The notes beneath the pieces were generated by a model. The model saw nothing but the letters and a program-made list of their open reading frames with translations. It was not told the DNA's origin and did not search any database. This document shows, in pieces, positions 53,163-61,686 of a stretch of 64,000 bases of DNA (position 1 is the stretch's first letter; every line of letters begins with the position of its first letter). The translations under genes and the position numbers were made by a program. Source of the stretch: Rhodobacteraceae bacterium CCMM004 (GTDB lineage: Bacteria; Pseudomonadota; Alphaproteobacteria; Rhodobacterales; Rhodobacteraceae); assembly GCA_004005435.1 (NCBI GenBank), contig RZWH01000003.1, forward strand, positions 496,001-560,000. Direction: 5' to 3'.

Positions 53163-53331
53163 GAGAAACGAGGGCAGCGCCGTCCCGCCGGGGCTGGTCG
53201 AGCGATGCGCGGCGGCGCCCCCAAGCATAGACGCCGCGGCGGCTGCACCGTCCTCGCCAAAAGCGCCGCCCCGGGGGGGCGGGACGGCGCTGCCCGGCGT
53301 TGCCGCCGGGCGTGACGGGGAGGCTGGGCGA
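53163..53331 (+). repeat. Interspersed intergenic repeat, copy A (best preserved)
   Basis: Left end GAGAAACGAGGGCAGCGCCG; inverted arms GGCAGCGCCGTCCCGCC (53173-53189) and GGCGGGACGGCGCTGCC (53278-53294) are perfect 17-bp complements 88 bp apart. Between them lies the core ACCGTCCTCGCCAAAAGCGC. The right end is a second small palindrome, GCCGCCGGGCG, and GGGGAGGCTGGGCG. It lies downstream of trpD. The gap from 53044 to 53600 holds no gene I can support. Confidence 0.8.
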
Positions 53332-53378
53332 AACGCGTGGATTTCATCCAGAGAGAAAGGAGACATCGCGCCTGCGCG

Positions 53379-53544
53379 GAAAACGAGGGCGGCGCCGTCC
53401 CGCCGGGGCCGCCTGAGCGGCGCGCGGCGGCTCCAAAAGCCCCGGCTTCGCGGCGGCTGCACCACCTTCGCCAAAAGCGCCGCCCCGGGGGGGCGGGACG
53501 GCGCTGCCCGGCGTTGCCGCCGGGCGGGACGGGGAGGCTAGGCG
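53379..53544 (+). repeat. Interspersed intergenic repeat, copy B
   Basis: Same order and orientation as the copy 215 bp upstream: GGAAAACGAGGGC at the left, arms 53388-53404 and 53492-53508 with a single mismatch (GGCGG for GGCAG), the core CACCTTCGCCAAAAGCGCCG, and the right end GCCGCCGGGCGGGACGGGGA with GGCTAGGCG. The internal part differs more between copies than the arms. A 47-bp spacer separates the two copies. Confidence 0.8.
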
Positions 53545-53600
53545 GGGCACTTAGAGACCTCGCCGCAGAGCGACGAGCGCGCGCGACCCCGGCCCGCGGA

Positions 53601-54746
53601 TCAATGGACCGAGACGTTCAGGTTCGTCGTCGTCGCGGTCTTTTCCAGGCCCCCCTGCCGGTAGAGCAGCGACTCGCCGTCGCGGAAGACATGGACCTTG
53701 CCGGGATCGGCAGTCAGGCGCACCTTGTTGCCGCGCAGGTCCGAGTGGATCCCCGCCAGCTTGCCGATGACGGGGTCGGCGTCGTTCTGCTTTTCGAAAT
53801 AGAGCAGCGTGACCTCGCCCAGAGCCTCGGTGATGTCCACCGTCCCCTCGAAGGCGTAGGGCTGTCCCTCGCCGGCCTCGACGAAGTCCTCGGGCCGGAC
53901 ACCGACGTTGACCTGGGCACCCATGTCGGCGTCGTTCGAGGGATAGTTCGAGATCGCGGTGCCGCCGCCCTCGAAGGACACGGTGGTCTGCTGCCCGGTG
54001 CCGGTGATCTTGCCCGGCAGAAGGTTCATGGCGGGCGAGCCGATGAACTGCGCCACGAACTCGTTTTCGGGCTTCTCATACAGCGTCAGCGGGCTGCCCA
54101 CCTGGGCGATGCCGCCGCCCGCCAGCACCACGATGCGGGTGGCCAGCGTCATCGCCTCCACCTGGTCGTGCGTGACGTAGATCATGGTGGAGTCCGGCAT
54201 CGCCTCCTTCAACTGCGCGATCTCGATCCGGGTCGCCACACGCAGGGCGGCGTCGAGGTTCGACAGCGGCTCGTCGAAGAGATAGACCTTGGGGTCGCGC
54301 ACGATCGAGCGACCGATGGCCACCCGCTGCCGCTGACCGCCCGACAGCGCCTTGGGAAGGCGGTCGAGATAGGGTTCCAACTGGAGGATCCGCGCGGCCT
54401 TGGCGATGGCCGCGTCGATCTCTTCGGGGCTCTTTTTGGCGATCTTGAGCGCGAAGGCCATGTTGTCGCGCACCGTCATGTGCGGATAGAGCGCGTAGGA
54501 CTGGAACACCATGGCGATGCCGCGCTGCGCCGGCGGCACGTCGTTGACCACCATACCGTCGATCTGCAACTCGCCGCCGGTGATCTTTTCCAGGCCCGCG
54601 ATCATCCGCAAAAGCGTGGACTTGCCGCAGCCCGAGGGCCCGACGAAGACGATCAACTCGCCCTTTTTGATGTCGAGGTTGATGTGTTTGAGCACATCGA
54701 CGCTGCCATACGACTTGGCAACGTCCGTCAGCAGAAGATCGGCCAT
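53601..54746 (-). CDS. aglK: Alpha-glucoside ABC transporter ATP-binding protein AglK
   Basis: ATPase of the alpha-glucoside importer (MalK type). The 381 residues have Walker A GPSGCGKST (about 36-44), Q-loop QSYALYPHM, signature LSGGQRQRV, Walker B VYLFDEPLSNLD and switch THDQVEAM. A C-terminal regulatory OB-type domain (VGVRPEDFVEAG) follows. The ATG at 54746 follows AAGGGAGG. It is the last gene of the operon, 28 bp after the glucosidase gene. Confidence 0.93.
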   Translation of the reverse strand: MADLLLTDVAKSYGSVDVLKHINLDIKKGELIVFVGPSGCGKSTLLRMIAGLEKITGGELQIDGMVVNDVPPAQRGIAMVFQSYALYPHMTVRDNMAFALKIAKKSPEEIDAAIAKAARILQLEPYLDRLPKALSGGQRQRVAIGRSIVRDPKVYLFDEPLSNLDAALRVATRIEIAQLKEAMPDSTMIYVTHDQVEAMTLATRIVVLAGGGIAQVGSPLTLYEKPENEFVAQFIGSPAMNLLPGKITGTGQQTTVSFEGGGTAISNYPSNDADMGAQVNVGVRPEDFVEAGEGQPYAFEGTVDITEALGEVTLLYFEKQNDADPVIGKLAGIHSDLRGNKVRLTADPGKVHVFRDGESLLYRQGGLEKTATTTNLNVSVH

Positions 54747-54774
54747 GTCATCCTCCCTTTTCTCGTTCCTTGTA

Positions 54775-56442
54775 TCATGCCGCCGCCGTGGCAAAGAGGC
54801 CCTGGTGGGCCGGCAAGAGCATGTCGGTGCCGTCGATGCGCCCGCCGAAGGGCGCGGTGTCGTCGTGGCGCCAGTCGCCGTCCGGCAAGGGCACGGTGAT
54901 CGGCTCGGCCGACAGGTTAAAGGCGCAGAGGATCCGCGCCCCCTCGTGCACGCGCTCGATGAGCAAAAGATCATCGGTGGCGTCGATCACCTTGAACGCG
55001 CCCTTGATCAGCGGCGTCTGCCCTTTGCGCCAATGGATGAAGGCGCGATAGAAGCTCAGAACGCTGTCGGCGTCGCCATCCTGCACCGACACCGCGTGCT
55101 CCAGGTGCTCCATCGCCACGGGGAGCCAGGGTTTGCCGTCGGAAAAGCCGCCATTGGCGTTGTCGCGGACCCAGGGCATCGGCGTGCGGCATCCGTCGCG
55201 GCCCGCGAACTTGGGCCAGAAGCGTTTGCCGTAGGGGTCCTGGAGGTCCTCATAGGCCACATAGGCCTCGGTCAGTCCCAGCTCTTCGCCCTGATAGAGA
55301 CAGATGGTGCCCTTGAGGCACAGCAAAATCGCCGCATAGAGCTTGCGCTCGGGGACGCCGAGGTTCCATCGCGTGGCGTGTCGCACCACGTCGTGGTTGG
55401 AGAACGCCCAGCAGGCCCAGCCCTCGGTCACGATGCGGTCGAAGCGCTCCATCACCTCCTTGATCCGCGGCCCGGTCGGGTGGACCGGCGACAGGAAGTC
55501 GAAGTCGTAGGCCATGTGCAGCTTGTCGCCGCCCGAGGTATACTCGGCCTGCACCTGCATCCCCCGCTGGCTCTCGCCGATCTCGCCCACGCTGGTGATC
55601 GCCGGGTACTCGTCCATGACCGACCGCAGCTTGCGCAGAAACTCCAGGTTCTCCGGCTGGGTCTTGTCGTAGAGATGGTCCTGGAAGTTGTAGGGGTTCA
55701 CCGCGGGCGCAGTATTGGCGTTCCGCTCTTCGGGGTTCAGGGGCGGATTGTCCCGCAGTTGCTTGTCGTGGACATAAAAGTTCACGGTGTCGAGGCGGAA
55801 GCCGTCGACGCCCTTGTCCAGCCAGTAGCGCGCCACCGACAGGAGCGCGTCCTGCACCTCGGGGCAGTGAAAGTTCAGGTCGGGCTGTTCGGGCAGGAAG
55901 TTGTGCAGGTAGTACTGCATCCGCTCGCCCTCCCACTCCCACGCCGACCCGCCGAAGATCGAGAGCCAGTTGTTGGGGGGCGTGCCGTCGGGCTTGGCAT
56001 CTGCCCAGACATACCAGTCGGCCTTGGGGTTGTCGCGGCTGGCCCGGCTCTCGCGGAACCAGCGGTGCTGGTCCGAGGTGTGCGAGAACACCAGGTCGAT
56101 GATGATCCGGATGCCCAGGTCGTGAGCGCGGCGCACCAGCGCCTCGAAGTCGCCGATGGAGCCGAACATCGGGTCGACGTCGCGATAGCTCGACACGTCA
56201 TAGCCGAAATCCAGCATCGGCGACTTGAAGAACGGCGACAGCCAGATCGCATCGACGCCCAGGGTCGCGATGTGCGGCAGGCGGTGAATGATCCCGCTCA
56301 GGTCGCCGATCCCGTCGCCGTTGCTGTCCTGATAGCTGCGCGGATAGACCTGATAGATCACCGCACCCCGCCACCAGTCCCGGCCGGCGGGGCCTGCCTC
56401 CGGCGGGCGCTCGGCCGCCGGAGCGTCGTCGTAGAAGGTCAC
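54775..56442 (-). CDS. aglA: Alpha-glucosidase AglA (glycoside hydrolase family 13)
   Basis: Cytosolic hydrolase of sucrose, maltose, trehalose or similar alpha-glucosides. The 555-residue (beta/alpha)8 protein starts with VIYQVYPRSYQDSNGDGIGDL and has all catalytic residues: Asp218 nucleophile (DGFRLDTVNF), Glu287 acid/base (SVGEIGES) and Asp351 (FSNHDVVRH). No signal peptide is seen. The GTG at 56442 follows GGAG and lies 12 bp after the aglG stop. Position inside the transporter operon means the substrate is taken up intact and split inside the cell; glucokinase further on would use the glucose. Confidence 0.94.
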   Translation of the reverse strand: MTFYDDAPAAERPPEAGPAGRDWWRGAVIYQVYPRSYQDSNGDGIGDLSGIIHRLPHIATLGVDAIWLSPFFKSPMLDFGYDVSSYRDVDPMFGSIGDFEALVRRAHDLGIRIIIDLVFSHTSDQHRWFRESRASRDNPKADWYVWADAKPDGTPPNNWLSIFGGSAWEWEGERMQYYLHNFLPEQPDLNFHCPEVQDALLSVARYWLDKGVDGFRLDTVNFYVHDKQLRDNPPLNPEERNANTAPAVNPYNFQDHLYDKTQPENLEFLRKLRSVMDEYPAITSVGEIGESQRGMQVQAEYTSGGDKLHMAYDFDFLSPVHPTGPRIKEVMERFDRIVTEGWACWAFSNHDVVRHATRWNLGVPERKLYAAILLCLKGTICLYQGEELGLTEAYVAYEDLQDPYGKRFWPKFAGRDGCRTPMPWVRDNANGGFSDGKPWLPVAMEHLEHAVSVQDGDADSVLSFYRAFIHWRKGQTPLIKGAFKVIDATDDLLLIERVHEGARILCAFNLSAEPITVPLPDGDWRHDDTAPFGGRIDGTDMLLPAHQGLFATAAA

Positions 56443-56454
56443 GGGCGGGCTCCG

Positions 56455-57603
56455 TTACTTCACCGAGCCGGCCAACAGGCCGCGGACCAGGAACCTCTGC
56501 ATGGTGAAGAACACCACCAGGGGCACCGCGATACTGACGAAGGCCGCTGTGGCCAGGATCTCCCAGTTGCCACCCCGCGTGCCCAGGAGTTCCACGATCT
56601 GGTTGGTCATCACCGTGGTCTCGCCCGTGGCGTCGATCAGGAACACCTTGGCCACCAGGAGGTCGTTCCATGTCCACAGGAACTGGAAGATCGCAAAGGA
56701 GGCCAGCGCGGGGAACGACAGGGGCAGGATGATCTTGGTGAAGATCTGGAAGTCGGTGGCGCCGTCGACCTTGGCGTTCTCGATGATGTCGCGTGGCAAT
56801 CCGACCATGTAGTTACGTAAGAGATAGACCGCCAATGGCAGGCCGAACCCTGTGTGCGCGAGCCACGTGCCCAGATACCCCTTGCCGATGCCGATCCCCA
56901 GATGGAGGCGCAAAAGCGGAATTAGCGCCAACTGCAACGGCACGACCAGCAGCGCCACCACCGCGGCGATGAGCAGAGCGCGACCGGGAAAGTCCATCCA
57001 GGCCAGCGCATAGGCCGCGAAGGCGGCGATCACGATGGGGATGATCGTGGCCGGGATCGTCACCGTCAGCGTGTTGAAGAACGCCTTGGCCATGTCGTCG
57101 GTGCCGCCGCGGAAGAGGATGTTCTCGTAGTTCTCCATCGTGAACTCCGGCGGTGCCGTGGCGGTCACGAACACCCGCTCGCCCCGCCCCGACAGCGCGT
57201 CGTCGGACCCGCGCCAGACATAGGAGCCATCGGCGTTCACCGTCAGCATCCCGTCGTCGCCCAGGTCCGCCGTATCGCCGGCGGTATAGGCGGCGACGTC
57301 CCTGGCCGAGGTGCCCCAGGTGCTGATCGTCTTCTCGCTGTCCTCGGGGAACAGGTTGCCGGCGACGACGAACATGTCGCCGTCGGGCTGCCGTTCGTCG
57401 TCGGGATCGGCGGTGCGCAGAACCTCGCTCTGCTCGGCGGGGAACAGCGCGGCCCACCAGCCGGAGCTGGAGATCTGGTCGGCCGTGCGGAAGGACGACA
57501 CGAACAGGCCCACGGTCGGGAACAGCCACAGGACCACGAGGAGAACAACCGAGATCTGGACGGCCCAGCCCAGAGACGATTTGCTGCCAGCTATGTTATC
57601 CAT
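56455..57603 (-). CDS. aglG: Alpha-glucoside ABC transporter permease AglG
   Basis: MalG-type permease. The 382 residues have helix 1 (WAVQISVVLLVVLWLFPTVGLFVSSFR). A periplasmic insert of about 100 residues (around 60-160, including GNLFPEDSEKTIS and LTVNADGSYVWRGSDD) follows, then five helices. The coupling motif ENAKVDGATDFQIFTKIILPLSFPA lies near residue 285. The insert is a feature I associate with AglG proteins. The ATG overlaps the aglF stop by one base (TGATG). Confidence 0.93.
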   Translation of the reverse strand: MDNIAGSKSSLGWAVQISVVLLVVLWLFPTVGLFVSSFRTADQISSSGWWAALFPAEQSEVLRTADPDDERQPDGDMFVVAGNLFPEDSEKTISTWGTSARDVAAYTAGDTADLGDDGMLTVNADGSYVWRGSDDALSGRGERVFVTATAPPEFTMENYENILFRGGTDDMAKAFFNTLTVTIPATIIPIVIAAFAAYALAWMDFPGRALLIAAVVALLVVPLQLALIPLLRLHLGIGIGKGYLGTWLAHTGFGLPLAVYLLRNYMVGLPRDIIENAKVDGATDFQIFTKIILPLSFPALASFAIFQFLWTWNDLLVAKVFLIDATGETTVMTNQIVELLGTRGGNWEILATAAFVSIAVPLVVFFTMQRFLVRGLLAGSVK

Positions 57604-58835
57604 CAGCGCATCTCCTTGCGGGCGTTGTAGACGTTCCAGACCAGGATCGGGCTGACCAGGATCATGATGACGATGGCCGAGGCCGATCCGACGCCCCAGT
57701 CGTTGGCGCGGAACAGCTTGTCGAACATGTAGTTGGCCAGAACCTGCGTCTCCCACTGGCCGTTGGTCATGGCGAACACGATGTCGAAGACCTTGAGCAC
57801 GACGAGCGTAATCGTGGTCCACACCACGACGATGGTGCCCATGATCTGCGGGATCTTGATCTGAAAGAAGATCTGGAACGGGTTGGCGCCGTCGACGATG
57901 GCGGCCTCCACGGTCTCCTCGGGGATACCGCGCAAGGCGGCCGAGAGGATGACCATGGCAAAGCCCGTCTGGATCCAGATCAGCACGATCATCAGGAAGA
58001 AGTTGTTCCACATCGGCAGCGTCAACCATTGCTGCGGCTCGCCATAGGGCAGGTCCACGACCCACACGCCGATCAGACCGCGCAGGCTCTGCCACAGGAG
58101 CCAAACGAGCAGGAGCAGCAGGATGCCCTGAAGGATCACGGCGAACAGAGCGTTGCCCCCCGCCATGAGCCGCCGCACCAGCAGCCAGGCGCAGTAGGCG
58201 ACCGTGCCCGCAAAGGCGAGGATCAGGAGCGTCGGCAGCAGCTTGAGCATCAGAAACGACCCGATGCCGCCTTCGAAGTTCAGCCAGACGGCGTTGAGGA
58301 TGCCGATCTGTTCCTGATCCTCGGGGCGGGCGTCGTAGATCAGTTTGAAGATCACCGAGGCGCCGACGAACGAGATCGCCATCGGCATGAAGATCAGCGA
58401 CTTGGCCAGCGCGCCCCAGGCGATGCGGTCGGTGAGCTGCGCCGCCAGGAGGCCAAAGGCAGTGGATGCCGCCGGCACCACGATCAGCCACAACATGTTG
58501 TTGCGCATCGCCTCCCAGAACTTCGACTCGCCGAACATCTGCTGATAGTTTCGCAGGCCCACGAACTCGCTGCCGCCGCCCGGCACACGCTCGGTCAGGC
58601 TGAGCCGCAGCGTCTCGACCACGGGGTAGCCCAGGTAGAGGCCCAAGGCGAACAGCGCCGGAAAGAGGAACAGCCAGGGCCGCACCATGTTGGCGCGGTT
58701 GATGTTCTTGCCCGCCTGCGGCCCCCTGGCCGGAAAGATGAATTTGTCGAGGACGAGGTTTGAGAAATAAAAGTACGCGAGGCATCCCCCCACGCCGACG
58801 ATGATGGTCACCAGACCTGCGAGTGCCGGGTTCAT
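57603..58835 (-). CDS. aglF: Alpha-glucoside ABC transporter permease AglF
   Basis: MalF-type permease. The 410 residues contain an N-terminal helix (LAGLVTIIVGVGGCLAYFYF), a second helix after a basic linker, then further helices and the coupling loop EAAIVDGANPFQIFFQIKIPQIMGT near residue 300. The ATG at 58835 follows GGGGAGGAGAGG, a very strong ribosome site. It follows aglE after 172 bp filled with hairpins. Confidence 0.93.
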   Translation of the reverse strand: MNPALAGLVTIIVGVGGCLAYFYFSNLVLDKFIFPARGPQAGKNINRANMVRPWLFLFPALFALGLYLGYPVVETLRLSLTERVPGGGSEFVGLRNYQQMFGESKFWEAMRNNMLWLIVVPAASTAFGLLAAQLTDRIAWGALAKSLIFMPMAISFVGASVIFKLIYDARPEDQEQIGILNAVWLNFEGGIGSFLMLKLLPTLLILAFAGTVAYCAWLLVRRLMAGGNALFAVILQGILLLLLVWLLWQSLRGLIGVWVVDLPYGEPQQWLTLPMWNNFFLMIVLIWIQTGFAMVILSAALRGIPEETVEAAIVDGANPFQIFFQIKIPQIMGTIVVVWTTITLVVLKVFDIVFAMTNGQWETQVLANYMFDKLFRANDWGVGSASAIVIMILVSPILVWNVYNARKEMR

Positions 58836-58855
58836 TCCTCTCCTCCCCTGTCGCC

Positions 58856-58987
58856 GCGCCCGCTGCGGGCGCATTGTGCCTGCGGTGCGGGTTGGCCCCG
58901 CTGCGTCCGCTAGTCTAGCGGGTTGGCCCCGCGATGTCGTTTGTCTCTTGACGGAACGTCGCAGGCGAACGCCAAGGTCCGCCTGCG
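58856..58987 (-). other. Cluster of five stem-loops between aglE and aglF
   Basis: Within 132 bp there are GCGCCCG-CTG-CGGGCGC (58856-58872), GCGGG-TTGGC-CCCGC (58887-58901), CCGCTA-GTC-TAGCGG (58907-58921), a second GCGGG-TTGGC-CCCGC (58918-58932), and CGCAGGCG/CGCCTGCG (58960-58987, 12-nt loop). The third and fourth overlap and so exclude each other. They follow the aglE stop by 20 bp on the transcribed strand and lack T tracts, which fits partial termination or mRNA protection so that binding protein exceeds permease. Confidence 0.6.
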
Positions 58988-59007
58988 TGAGATTTTACAA
59001 CTCGGGA

Positions 59008-60369
59008 TTACTTAAGCCCTTCCCAGCTCGACTGGATCTCACCGGCGACGCCGGCCGCATCCGCCCCGCCGGCATAGTCCACCATTCCGGTCCAGAAGGT
59101 GCCGGCGCCGACGCCGCCGGGCATCAGGTCGGACCCGTCGAAGCGGAAGGTGGTGGCCGAGGTCAGGATCTCGCCCAAGCTCCGCTTGGTGTCGTCCGAG
59201 TAGGTCTCGGGGCTGGCGCCGGTGAAGGGCGTGAGGAAGCCCTGGCCGGGGATCGCCATCCAAACCTCATGCGCGATGGGCGTTTGCAGGAAGTCGATCA
59301 GCGCGTGGCTGCCAGGGCTGTCGTTGGTGATCGCGAACAGCGTGCCCGCGCCCAGCACCGGCTGGCCCAGATCCTTGCCCTCGTAGGCGGGGAAGTAGAA
59401 GAAATCGACGTCCTCGCCGATCATCGTGCCCTCGGGGAAGAAGGCGGGGATGAACGACGCCTGCTTGTGCATGTAGCACTGCGGCGGCGCGTCGAAGAGG
59501 CCGCGGGGGCTGTCGCGGAAGTCGGTGGCGGCCACAGACCCGGCCCCACCGGCGACGAAGTCGTCGTTGCGGGCGAACCAGCCGAACTCTTCGATCGCTT
59601 CGACCACGCGCGGGTCGTCGAAGGGGATCTCGTTGGTGGTCCATTGGTCGTAGACTTCGGGCGTCTGCGTGCGCAGCATCATGTCCTCGACCCAGTCGGT
59701 CGCGGGCCAGCCGGTCGCGCCGCCCGAACCCAGGCCGATGCACCAGGGCGTCTCGCCGTCGGCGACGATCTGCTCGGTCAACGCCTTGAGGTCTTCCATG
59801 GTCTCCGGCACCTCATAGCCGAAGTCCTCGAAGTTCTCGGGCACGTACCAAACCAGCGACTTCACGTCGGCCTTGTAGGGGAAGGCGTAGAAGGCATCGG
59901 AGCCGTCGGCGCCCGCGTAGGTGCCCAGATCGACCCAGGACTGACCGGCGGCATAGTTGTCGGCCATCCATGTCGCGGTGTCCTCGCCCAGCGGCGTCAG
60001 GAAGCCGCGGCGCGCCATGTCGGCGGCCAGGCCGGGCTGCGGAAACACGGCGATGTTCGGGGCCGATCCGGCCTCGGCGTCGACCATGATCTGCTGTTCG
60101 AAGCTGTCAGAGCCGACGTAGCGAACATCGGCACCCGTCGCCTCGCCAAAATAGGCCAGCACCTGTTCGACCGCCTCTTGGTCGGGGCCGAGCCAGGGGC
60201 CGAAGACAGTCACCTGCTCGCCCGCGAGGTCGTTAGCCTCGGCGAAGGCATTGTAGCTGTCCCAGTTGAAGTTGCCCTCGCCCGGGGTGAAGGTCAGGTG
60301 ACTGTCGGCGTGGGCCAGGCCCGCGGTCAGGGCGATGGCAGCGGCACTGGCATAGAGCGTGCGTGTCAT
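59008..60369 (-). CDS. aglE: Alpha-glucoside-binding periplasmic protein AglE
   Basis: Captures alpha-glucosides for the AglFGK importer. The 453-residue protein has a signal peptide (MTRTLYASAAAIALTAGLAHA). The mature chain has features of the large AglE-type receptor: QVTVFGPWLGPDQEAVEQVLAYFGEATGADVRYVGSDSFEQQI, NIAVFPQPGLAADMARRGFL, FPYKADVKSLVWYVPENF and GLGSGGATGWPATDWVEDMML. The start at 60369 follows GGGAGG. It is the first gene of the minus-strand operon and divergent from aglR. Confidence 0.94.
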   Translation of the reverse strand: MTRTLYASAAAIALTAGLAHADSHLTFTPGEGNFNWDSYNAFAEANDLAGEQVTVFGPWLGPDQEAVEQVLAYFGEATGADVRYVGSDSFEQQIMVDAEAGSAPNIAVFPQPGLAADMARRGFLTPLGEDTATWMADNYAAGQSWVDLGTYAGADGSDAFYAFPYKADVKSLVWYVPENFEDFGYEVPETMEDLKALTEQIVADGETPWCIGLGSGGATGWPATDWVEDMMLRTQTPEVYDQWTTNEIPFDDPRVVEAIEEFGWFARNDDFVAGGAGSVAATDFRDSPRGLFDAPPQCYMHKQASFIPAFFPEGTMIGEDVDFFYFPAYEGKDLGQPVLGAGTLFAITNDSPGSHALIDFLQTPIAHEVWMAIPGQGFLTPFTGASPETYSDDTKRSLGEILTSATTFRFDGSDLMPGGVGAGTFWTGMVDYAGGADAAGVAGEIQSSWEGLK

Positions 60370-60435
60370 TTCATTCCTCCCGAAATGGCGGCGGTTACCC
60401 GCCGGTTATTCAGACTTCGTGCGCAGGAGATTCGC

Positions 60436-60449
60436 TCAAAGCGCTTTGA
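60436..60449. promoter_or_regulatory. LacI-type operator, aglE side
   Basis: TCAAAGCGCTTTGA is a perfect 14-bp palindrome with the central CG typical of LacI-family operators. It is 67 bp upstream of aglE and shares the core AAAGCGCTTT with the site before aglR, so both are likely bound by AglR. Confidence 0.75.
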
Positions 60450-60602
60450 AGCTGCGCGAGCCTCGCCCATCGCGGCGGCAGTGTCAAATGCTCCGTCTAC
60501 AACCCATTATATTCATTTCTATAATTGCGACGCCGATGCTGCGCCGCAGAAACGAGGCCCCTTTGACGCGGCGGCCGGCACTGGCTAGATTCAGCGTCGA
60601 AT

Positions 60603-60616
60603 TGAAAGCGCTTTGG
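60603..60616. promoter_or_regulatory. LacI-type operator, aglR side
   Basis: TGAAAGCGCTTTGG holds the perfect 10-bp core AAAGCGCTTT. It ends 17 bases before the aglR start, overlapping the probable transcript start or leader, so it can mediate autoregulation. The two operators lie 167 bp apart, close to 16 helical turns, which would suit DNA looping. Confidence 0.72.
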
Positions 60617-60632
60617 AGCCGGCAAGACCCCA

Positions 60633-61682
60633 ATGAACCTGCGTCAACTTGCTGAGAAACTTGGACTTTCCCAGACCACGGTGAGCCGTGCGCTGAACGG
60701 CTACCCCGAGGTCAGCGAGGCGACGCGCCGCCGCGTGCAGGATGCCGCGCGGCTGCATAACTACACGCCCAACTCCTGGGCCAAGGGGCTGGCGACGGGG
60801 CGGTCGAACGCCATCGCCCACGTCATCCCGGTCAATTCGACGCACGAGATGGTCAACCCCGTCTTCGCCGACTTCCTCGCCGGGGCGGGCGAGGTCTATT
60901 CCGCTGCCGGCTACGACATGCTCCTGTCGGTCGTCGCCGCCGAGGAAGAGGAGCGGCTCTATCGCAGCTTCGGCGCCCGGCACAATGTCGACGGCCTCCT
61001 CGTCCACGCGCCCCTGCGCGACGATCCGCGGGTGCCGCTGCTCAAGGAGATCGGCCTGCCCTTCGTCGTCCACGGCCGCGCGACCGAGGGGTCGGGCGAC
61101 TATAGCTGGCTCGACATGGACAACCGGCGCGCCTTTCGCCGCGCGACCCAGTTCCTGATCGACCTGGGCCACACCCGCATCGCCCTGATCAACGGGCTCG
61201 ACGGCATGGACTTCGCCATCCGCCGCCACGCGGGCTATGCCGAGGCGTTGGACAGCGCGGGCCTCGCCGCCGCGGACTGCTGCCGCTGGGGCGAGATGAC
61301 CGAGCAATACGGGTATGAGACGGCGGCCGACCTGCTCGACGGGCCGGACGCGCCCACCGCCTTTCTCGTTTCCTCGCTGATCACCGCCATCGGCATCCGC
61401 CGCGCCTGCGAAGAGCGGGACCTCTCGCTGGCCCGCGACGTCTCAATCGTCTCCCACGACGACGATCTGAGCTACTTCCGCAACGGCCGGTCGGACCCCT
61501 ACTTTACCTCGCTCCGCTCGCCGGTGCGCGAGCATGGGCGGCGCGCGGCGGCGATGCTCCTGCGTCTGATCGAAACGCCCGAAGAGGGCCCGCTGCAAGA
61601 ACTGCTTGAAGCCGAGTTGCGCCTGGGCCAATCCACGGGGCGAGCGCCGCCGCCGCCGCCGCGCGCCGTCAGACAGGGGTAA
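60633..61682 (+). CDS. aglR: LacI-family transcriptional regulator AglR
   Basis: Sugar-responsive repressor of the agl genes. The 349 residues begin with the LacI helix-turn-helix (LRQLAEKLGLSQTTVSRALNGYPEVSEATRRRV, residues 3-36) and hinge (LATGRSNAIAHVIP). A periplasmic-binding-protein-like sensor domain ends in FTSLRSPVREHGRRAAAMLLRLI. A Pro-rich tail ends the chain. The ATG at 60633 lies just after an operator. It heads a plus-strand unit with the beta-glucosidase and glucokinase genes, with a 4-bp gap to the next. Confidence 0.92.
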   Translation: MNLRQLAEKLGLSQTTVSRALNGYPEVSEATRRRVQDAARLHNYTPNSWAKGLATGRSNAIAHVIPVNSTHEMVNPVFADFLAGAGEVYSAAGYDMLLSVVAAEEEERLYRSFGARHNVDGLLVHAPLRDDPRVPLLKEIGLPFVVHGRATEGSGDYSWLDMDNRRAFRRATQFLIDLGHTRIALINGLDGMDFAIRRHAGYAEALDSAGLAAADCCRWGEMTEQYGYETAADLLDGPDAPTAFLVSSLITAIGIRRACEERDLSLARDVSIVSHDDDLSYFRNGRSDPYFTSLRSPVREHGRRAAAMLLRLIETPEEGPLQELLEAELRLGQSTGRAPPPPPRAVRQG

Positions 61683-61686
61683 GTCC

